Shown: positions 56,268 through 64,000 of the stretch, in pieces
How the letters are laid out: each line of letters opens with the position of its first letter
Position numbering within the stretch: position 1 is the first letter of the stretch
NCBI GenBank assembly: GCA_037043455.1
Contig: JAWPHD010001124.1
Coordinates: 62,001 to 126,000 of the forward strand
Source of the DNA: Cyrtodaria siliqua
Taxonomy: Eukaryota > Mollusca > Bivalvia > Adapedonta > Hiatellidae
Direction: 5' to 3'
DNA length: 64,000 nt
Position numbers and translations under genes: made by a program
Notes under the pieces: generated by a model
What the model saw: the letters and a program-made list of their open reading frames with translations, nothing else
Told to the model about the DNA's origin: nothing
The model's database searches: none

Positions 56268-56808
56268 AGATTACAAAGAGCAATAACTATAATTAAAATG
56301 ATTGATGGCAATCACTTATAATGATATTGTAACTTGTAATTACGAGCTCTGAAATGTCTGCTATTTTTCTAGTACCTGAGTCCAATATTTTTGTTCATAC
56401 ATTTACTGATTTTTTTTGATTTTATTATTATTATTATTATTTTCATTATGTTCCTAATGTGTTTATAATTAATGTTTGATTGAAACTTCACACATGAATT
56501 GAAATCATTAGACAACATGATTGGCGAGCTTCTACACCGACAGTCTCCGGTGTATGGAGTTTGTTCTTGATAGGTAATTTATTTTAAGATGCAAAACCTT
56601 TCAGGTCCCAAGCACCGGCTTGAATTGTATTCTACGTTATATGGATACTTTACAGACACAAATTAAGGCAATGTATAATGAAAATGTGATTATTCCGAGC
56701 ACAAACACATATATGAGCATACAGTAACAGACTCCATCAAATGTTACCATGTACTTCAGAAAATGTAGAAGGACATGATAACATCTGCTTAACGTCCCTA
56801 TCTCGCCA
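55990..56808. other. Non-coding with ATT microsatellites
   Basis: TTA/ATT runs at about 56217-56266 and 56422-56450. Nothing else recognised. Confidence 0.5.
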
Positions 56809-57599
56809 TTAAGGACTATTGGTCAGCCATCTTTGAAAAAAAAATCCAAAATGGATGGGGTATGATTAATTGAAATGTTCATCCAAATGCATATTATAGG
56901 CATGAACATTGTCAATGATGTAATAGATGACATTAATGCAACACTATTGATGTTAACATATTATCAGACAAATATTTATTGACAGAAATAGTGCCCTTTT
57001 TATTCGAAAAGTTTAGTGGAATTTCACTCTAAGAAATTTTGTTTTTTATGTTAAATAAATTTGTCCATAGAATTGTCCATTTATCTAAAAATGGCGCACG
57101 AGACATCATTTCTAAATTAAATACGCCATGTTATCACATCATCCAAATTTCAAAGTCAATCATTATAAAATAAACAAGCTATTCTTTCAATTGGCATGTA
57201 CTTTCAAAATAATCTCAATGCTATAGTATGGTGGCACTGACGGGTTTTAATTGTCAAACTATTATAAATGGCAACTATATTTTTGGATGTATTAAACACA
57301 ACTGAGTGAATGTTGTGAATAGAAATATGGCAACACACGAGTAATTTATTATTATATTCCTATAAAAACAGCACAAACTAAATAATAACATATGAATACG
57401 ATCAAATTACCTGTTTATCCGAATGTTTCACCATACAGCATGTTTCAATTTACAATTCAACTGCATGCTTTTCATGTGTTACTGTATCATGTGCGTGTGT
57501 TGAAGACACATGGCTTATAAAGAAAATCTTCATTTTTGTCTCGCATTTTCGAAGAAAAAAAGAGACATAGGTGTTGCTTTTCCGGCGGCGGCGGCGTCA

Positions 57600-58540
57600 A
57601 CATTCAAGTTTTGCATTTAGGTCATTTTCTCACAAACTGTATATACTAGACCTTTCAAACTTTGCTTATAGTTGTATCTTGGGTGGTCCATCGCAATGTG
57701 ATAAAGCAAATGTGGTAGTGACCTTGACCCTCCAAGAAAGGGGCAGATAACTTAATAATTTTTAGGTTCAACATTTGCGTTTAGGTCACTTTTTCACAAA
57801 CTGTATGCACTAGACCTTTAAAACTTTGCTTATAGTTGTATCTTAAGTGATACATCGCAACGTGACAAAGCAAATGTGGAAGTGGCATTGACCCTCCAAG
57901 CAGAGGGCAGATAACTTAATACTTTTTATGTTCAACTTTTGCGTTTAGGTCATTTTTTCACAAACTGTATGCACTAGACCTTTTAAAATTTGCTTATAGT
58001 TGTATCTAGGGTGGTACATCGCAACGTGCTAAACTATATGTGGATGTGACCTTGACTTTCCAAGCAAAGGGCAGATAACCTTATACTTTTTATCTTCAAC
58101 TTTGGGGTTTAGGTCGTTTTTTTCACAAACTGTATGCACTGAGACCTTTCAATATTTCTTTATTTACACTGTCCTGTTTTAATGGGTTGACAGTAGGGTA
58201 AGTGTGAGGTTTGGTGCACCCTAGAACCGGTTTAAACCCCCAGTGGCCTACTTTGCCACTGACTGTTCCAAGGCGGTAGCCCTATTGTCAACCCTTTTGT
58301 GTTTGTGATGTCGTTTGCATTTTTTATTAATTTTGCCTTTTCGCTTTTCGTTTGTTTGTTTGCGTGTTTGTTTTTGTGTTTTGTGGTTGACTGTCGTCCT
58401 TGAATGCTGCTTTCCCTGTCCGATATTTTTATCCTTCTTTGCTTATAGTTGTATCTTGAGTGGTAAATTGCAACGTGATAAAGCATGCAAATGTGGATGT
58501 GACCAACCAAGCAAAGGGCAGATAACTTTAATTGTTACAT
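57600..58540. repeat. Tandem units of about 170 bp, interrupted by repeat A
   Basis: Units at about 57600, 57770 and 57940, with a fourth starting at 58105. Each includes TTCACAAACTGTATGCACTA, TTGCTTATAGTTGTATCT and AAGGGCAGATAACTTA. The fourth is split by repeat A (58155-58435) and resumes with TTGCTTATAGTTG. Confidence 0.75.
58155..58435 (+). repeat. Repeat A copy inside the tandem array
   Basis: From the TTTCTTTATTTACACTGTCC block to the common 3' terminus (CCCTGTCCGATATTTTTATC). Confidence 0.75.
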
Positions 58541-58904
58541 TTACATCAATTTCTCATGAGTTATAATTATGAGCTAGATGTTTTAAACCTAATGTATAGC
58601 TTCATCTTTGGAAGAAAAGGTATTCCATTTTGATATAGTTGTGTCTTGGGTAGCGCCTCTTTTTGGACGCATGGATCTATGACCTTGACCTCCTTTTTTG
58701 GAGTTGATGGTTTTCAGCTCTACTGGCCAAGGGCCTTCATTTTTCATCCGATCTTCACCAAACTTTAACAGATTCTTAAATTATCAATAGTTTGAAAACC
58801 AGCGAGATCGGACCAGTAACAGCGGAGTTACGGCCCTTGATTTAGTTAAAAATGCTATATTTCGCCTCGTTAATACGATAGGGCTTTCATTTTTCATCTG
58901 ATTT

Positions 58905-59145
58905 TTACCAAACTTTTTTTTTTTTATTTTTTTTTTAATATACATAATTTATTTTAGATGTTGTTTTTTTTTTAAATTATAATTTATTCTTTTTCATTTG
59001 ATTCATTGATTTTTATTATTATTATTATATTTTTATTTTTATTTTTTTTTTAATATTTTTATTTTATTTTATATTTTTTAATATTTTTTAATTTGTTTTT
59101 TTTAATATATTTTATTTCATTTTTTTTAATGCTTATTTTTTTTTT
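58905..59145. repeat. T-rich low-complexity tract
   Basis: Almost only T with scattered A and single G or C. Any ORF here is meaningless. Confidence 0.85.
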
Positions 59146-59149
59146 GATG

Positions 59150-59600
59150 TTAACGCCGTGTGAGACGGAAGCATTACTATGATTTCTAGTTCCTATAGCC
59201 TTTTTTTCCGGTTCGTTGATTTTTGATGGAGTTATGGCCCCTTGACATTTTTACCATTTTTACTTTTAATTTTCTTGTCGGCACTACTCCTCCTAAATGC
59301 CTTGTTGGATTTTGACGAAACTTGGCATGAAGCATCGATAAGATGTCTAGTTGTGCATATCACACTTTTGTTCCAGTTCGCTGATTTATGATGGAGTTAT
59401 GGCCCTTTGACATTTTTTCTTTAAATTTCTTGTCCGCGCTACTCCTCCTAAATGGCTTGTTGGATTTCTACAAAATTTGGCAGGAAGCCTCAGTATGATG
59501 TCTATTTGTGCAAAGCGTGGTATATCAATGAAATCTTGTTAAAGTTCAAAAACCAGCTAGATCTTGTTAGTAATGACAGAGTTATGGCCATGATTTGTTG
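59150..59600. repeat. Tandem units of about 140 bp
   Basis: TTCTTGTCSGCRCTACTCC followed by CTTGTTGGATTT and a GAGTTATGGCCC block recurs two to three times. Confidence 0.6.
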
Positions 59601-59796
59601 AAAAATGCTATATTGTATTTTCCTTTGTTAAATCTGTAGTTACTTAATTTGTGTGTGATCTTTACCATACTTGTTTAGAATGTTAATATAAACCCCCACC
59701 CATTTTTATGAAATTTCAATCATAGAAGAAATTGAGACAAATTAAATAAATACTCATGCCATACACAGACACAGCAGACGTATTGCCCATGACTAA

Positions 59797-60715
59797 AGCC
59801 ATGGTCACATTTACGGTCATGCACGTAGTTGACCGTAGTTCATTTCAAACGTAGTCTGCCGTAGTGTTACTACGGTCAACTAGGTTGAAGTACGTTCGAA
59901 GTAGGTTCAAAATTGGCAAAAAGAGGAAATATAGAAAGTCTAAGTATGTTGAACTACGTGTAAGTACGGTCAACTACATTCAACTGCGAGCAAAGTGGCT
60001 AGGGTTAACTAGGGTATCACTACGTCTAACTTCGAGTAACTACGTTACACTACGTATAAACTACGTCCTAAGTACGCGCAACTACGGTAAATTAGGGTCA
60101 ACTGCGTTAAGCTACGGTAAAACGTTGTGGCTGCGCCTGCGCAGTACGGGTAAGCTACAGTCATTGTGCTTTTGGAAATTGACGAGCCAACATTGCAGTT
60201 AAAAATGTAATCCTAAAAAACAAGATGTCTGTAATCCCAGAAATGTACGCGACAGACTACAGGGACCACGTGACCAGGAACTCCTAAACAACATTTCTTA
60301 TTAGTTGACCCTAGTTATCCGTACTATGAACATACTTCAAACGTAGTTCAACCCTAGTAGATCCCTAGTTGACCGTAGTGTTAACCGTATTGTTGATGTG
60401 TTTTGGCAGGTACTACGGTCAACTACGGTACACACTACGTTTAAGTAGGGTCAATTACGGTTAACTAAGGTCAACTACGTTCAAACTACGGTCACAGTAG
60501 GGTCACAACATCGTAGTTAACCGTAACCAATTTTTGAACATGTTGAAAAATTATGTGCTTACTACGGGCAAATCATAAGTTCAAACTACGTTCATTACTA
60601 CGTTGAACTACGGTTATCTACGTGTAACTACGTTCAACTACGTTTAATACGTTCAACTACGGCCAACTACGGTCATTCCCCACTACGGTCAACTACGTAA
60701 GATGTGACCACGGCT
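59797..60715. mobile_element. 919-bp MITE rich in TACGGTCAACTACG
   Basis: Ends AGCCATGGTCACATTTACG and its near-complement, flanked by TAA on both sides (59794-59796 and 60716-60718). Both halves consist of many direct and inverted copies of a GTAGTTGACCGTAGT-type motif around a unique centre (about 60125-60295). The TAA duplication would suit a PIF/Harbinger-type transposase, but the termini are not diagnostic. The ORF at 59864-60202 is an artefact of the repeated motif. Confidence 0.68.
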
Positions 60716-61405
60716 TAACAGGCGAGCGATCTCAGACCATCCTATCCCTGTTGTTTTTGCAATGTTTTAAAAGAAGTACTGATGGTAATTTTATGTCGAC
60801 AACTTGATATAAGAGCCGTTTTAGCAAGTAGATCGTCCACAGGCCCTCTTGGGCCTCTTGTTTCTAATAGACTGACATTTTGTTTTTAAACAAATGCTCT
60901 TAAATTTCATCTCAGCAAACTGCAAACTCCATTGTTTTTAGTTACTAAAATGTTTACAAACTTTCATATAAGCATCATTGACCTTTTTATTTTTAAGTCC
61001 AGCACTCGTTAGGCGAGACATTTGAATCCGCGGATTTCTTGTTAACAATAGTATGCTTCGAATTTTGGATTATGTGATAACATGGCTTACTTTATTTAGA
61101 AATGATGTCTCGTGTGCCATTTTTAGATAAATGGACAGTTCTATGGACAAATTTATTTAACATAAAAACCAAAACATCTTAGAGTAAAATTGCACTTAAC
61201 TTTTCGAATATAAAGGGCACTATTTCCGCCAAATAAATATTGTTTCTAATATTATGTTCACATCAATAGTGTTGAATTACTGGCATCTATTTATATCATT
61301 GACATTGTTCATGCTTATAATATGCATTTGGATGAAAATTTCAATTAACCATACTCCATCCATTTTGGATTTTCTTTTCAAAGATGGCTGACCAATAGCC
61401 GTTAA

Positions 61406-64000
61406 CAGGCACAATTCACAACAGATGTACACCGACGACGTTGTACATATATATAAATTACATATCTTGGGAATCCAAATTCTATAAACAATATATAAAC
61501 GGCTTCAACCAGCCAGGCCAAACACCAAAATATAATCATCTAATTAAGAGTTACCAACATATTCAATACGCACTGAAGAATTCGTGAATAAAAATATTCT
61601 TCTAATCGGCACATATTAAGTTATCTGACCCGAATAGAGCGTCGATAAACGGTTTTGTATTGTAATTTTGTAGTTATTTGGCGGGTTAGTATTTTTAAAT
61701 GTTCTCTAAAAATATAAATCAAATGAAACGCAATTTATAATCAGCAGGAATAGCACAAAACACATGTCTTCAAAAAGATGACATCGTTGATATTTAGTAC
61801 TAATTTGATTTACAGTAAAAGGATTAGTTGTGTTTTGTTTTGTCATCCGACTTGCAATTCCTTTGAGCACAATATAAGTACACCGTGCACTAAGGAGTAT
61901 TAGTATAGAAGAAGAGACAGCAATCTATACCAGAGTTCACTTTGAAGGCAATAATGTGAGAACATGTTGGCACGATAAGGATATGTTTGAAATCGTGCGA
62001 TGAAAAGGAGAAGATTCATTACAACCCGAGAGATTGACACATTCTGTCTCAGACAGTGAAAGTGTAACAGCCGAAGGGAGGCATCGCATTCGTCGCATTA
62101 ACAGAGAACGACCTAATAACCGCTTTCACACATTCTATGAAAGGCGATATGATATGATAGTACATGGTAAGATAACGGATTCCTAGAAAGAGTTATGTGA
62201 CTCTGTGACTCGAGGTTTGCGTTTCGATAAACACAAATATATCTGAAGTTTAGGAAGTTGAAAAGAAGCATTACTCAGTATGTATAAATAAATATATATT
62301 AGGTATATAGCTCAAGGCATCACATGTAACATGTTTGCCACCACGTATTACTGTGACAGTAATGTGTTGAATGTAGAGTAAAACTTGCGATGAGAGATAC
62401 TAAATAAACAAATACTGCAGTTGAAAGAGAATGCAAATAGTATATGCTCATATCACAGAGTTTCAGGAATACGACTCACATTGTCTCTATGTTATCAAAA
62501 CTTTCATGTTTGTGATTTCGCATTACAATGCTTCTCTTTATATCAATCCATCAGACACCGAAATAATTGTTTTAATAACAAAAAATACTTATTCCACTTT
62601 TTATATGTTGCCATGACTTCGGCGTCGTCGGCGTCGGCGTCAGCGTTGGCGACGGGGTCGGCGTCTGTAGACAACAGATTAAGGGACTCCACAGTTTAAT
62701 GTACATTTCTCAATCATCAAACCCATGACAAGCCCTTAGCCTGAATCCTTGAACAAAAATAAATCACATCATCGTTGTGTCATACATTTCTTAGAAGACA
62801 ATAGAATTACCCATGTTTCCATACCAAATAAAAGTATCAAAAAGCATTTTCTGTACAACTTTAGTCCCATTTCTTTAAGATTACCCCACCCCTCAAAACA
62901 TGCTAAAAATGCAATTTTAGAAATATTTCAAATGTCAATAAATAATAAAAAACAATCCTATACATATCAGGGTCATGTCTGCACTCATAATGCTCTTGCA
63001 TATCAGGAAATGCTAAATTTTACATACCTAGTCCGGCGTTTTAAAAAGTTATTCCATGCTGATCTCCCCGTCGGTGAAAATCAGCCATTTTACCTACTTT
63101 TAGGAAATTTTTGATTGGTTCACAGTTTTCCATTTATAGCCTCCAAAAAACCCAAAGAATGCATATTCCAATACACTGATACACCAAAATAAACTTAGAA
63201 GTACTCAAAACTGAAAAAAACATCAAACACGTGCTTCTTAATTATTATAAAGACCATCCATGGACCTAAAAGATCCTAACTTGATTTCTTTCTGATTTAC
63301 ACCATGGACATTCATGCGAAACTGAGGAGTGCCCCCTAAAGATTTTTTTAAAAATAATATGCCACTATTCAGCTATTTCAGCTATAGCGTTCATATTTGG
63401 TATGTTGGTATGCTCTATATAGGGAGGTCTTTCAAATGAACCCCCTCCCACCTATCATTTTGACCTTGGACCTTTGCGTTATAAGTTGAATACCTCTCCT
63501 ATATACCATGATACATGCAGTACACACGAGGTAATAACATTTAATTAATCAAACCATATTTATAATTGTTTTTTTCCAAATTACATTTATATAGCCTGGC
63601 AACCTTTAATAATCGCAGAACACTGTTTGATTTAATTGTAAAGCATATAATTACGTCGGTGCTTTTCATTGCTTCAATTTCCAACTAGTTGGCATCGTTT
63701 ATAAGGGTGATCATGTTAGTGGTATATTAATTTAACATATTTGAAAAGCGATATCATTTGTGTCAACCCTGTTATGTGTGTTGTTTTGCTTTTATGTATC
63801 CATACAAATACCACACAAATACTTACAAGCATCAGCAGATTTTTCAGGCATACATCCGTCAATACAATGTCCATACAAACACAATTGCATTTCACCCAGT
63901 TTGTGCGACAGTGCGCCATATATGTGATTTACGATCAATAAGCCTTACATATACCATTACTGATGGAAAATAATACAGATACTGTAGTATATTAACTCAA
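61406..64000. other. Non-coding, nothing recognised
   Basis: Only a short GGCGTC-type repeat at about 62612-62665 stands out. It is similar in composition to the GGCGGC run at 57583. ORFs up to about 120 codons lack any family features. Confidence 0.45.

Larger units (their letters stand above)
56813..61401. mobile_element. Non-autonomous DNA transposon with TTAA target sites
   Basis: Inverted terminal repeats of about 330 bp (56813-57145 and about 61065-61401), beginning GGACTATTGGTCAGCC on the left and CGGCTATTGGTCAGCC on the right. They are flanked by TTAA at 56809-56812 and 61402-61405. TTAA duplication is typical of piggyBac and Kolobok superfamilies. No transposase is present. The interior is filled by tandem repeats, a repeat A copy and a nested MITE. 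Confidence 0.72.

Noticed and set aside
59864..60202. 112-codon plus-strand ORF
   Set aside because: Lies within the MITE; its residues simply follow the repeated TACGGTCAACTACG motif.
62421..63114. Plus-strand ORFs near the right end of the window
   Set aside because: No family features; one contains a GGCGTC simple repeat (Ala-Ser string).

Overview
This is eukaryotic, AT-rich, gene-poor DNA built almost entirely of mobile elements and their debris. I found no convincing host gene. The mix of element types (DIRS with a tyrosine recombinase, Penelope-like and I-like retroelements, a chromodomain-integrase Polinton, CR1/L2-like LINE with a 2A-like motif, tRNA-derived SINEs, tandem units of about 165 bp) suggests a marine invertebrate, most likely a bivalve mollusc. 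That is an inference; nothing here names the species.

Layout. 0.1-3.6 kb: a decayed Penelope-like retroelement on the minus strand and 5'-truncated relatives of its 3' end (here called repeat A). 4.1-5.7 kb: duplicated non-coding repeats. 5.8-10.4 kb: a decayed DIRS-like retrotransposon (minus strand; gag, RT/RNase H, tyrosine recombinase) interrupted by a repeat A copy and by a short repeat (repeat B). 13.1-14.2 kb: degenerate tandem repeats. 14,240-32,662: an 18.4-kb Polinton/Maverick (adintovirus-like) element with inverted termini of about 700 bp and a 6-bp target duplication AATATG. 34-39 kb: repeats also found at 44-46 kb, and a decayed transposon-like gene. 40.6-43.6 kb: repeat A and a 5'-truncated I-like LINE. 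44-47.7 kb: a perfect 41-bp inverted repeat, LINE debris, a SINE fragment and a tandem array. 47.8-49.3 kb: a second Penelope-like RT copy. 49.8-56.8 kb: a SINE, repeat A copies and fold-back DNA. 56,813-61,401: a 4.6-kb non-coding element with inverted ends of about 330 bp and TTAA target sites, holding tandem repeats, a repeat A copy and a 919-bp MITE. 61.4-64 kb: nothing recognised.

The Polinton is the centre of interest. On its minus strand it carries integrase, a phospholipase A2-like protein, adenain-like protease, two small virion-like proteins, major and minor capsid proteins, a fibre-like protein and packaging ATPase. On the plus strand it carries two Polinton-type unknown genes and a protein-primed family B DNA polymerase. 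A small antisense gene between them resembles poxvirus-type late transcription factor VLTF3. The copy is dead: most genes carry frameshifts, and a 5,040-bp CR1/L2-like LINE with an 11-bp target duplication has landed in the integrase catalytic core. Five virion-type genes share an unexpected upstream block, TCTA(A/C) followed by a TATATA-like run ending at the ATG, which looks like an element-specific late promoter.
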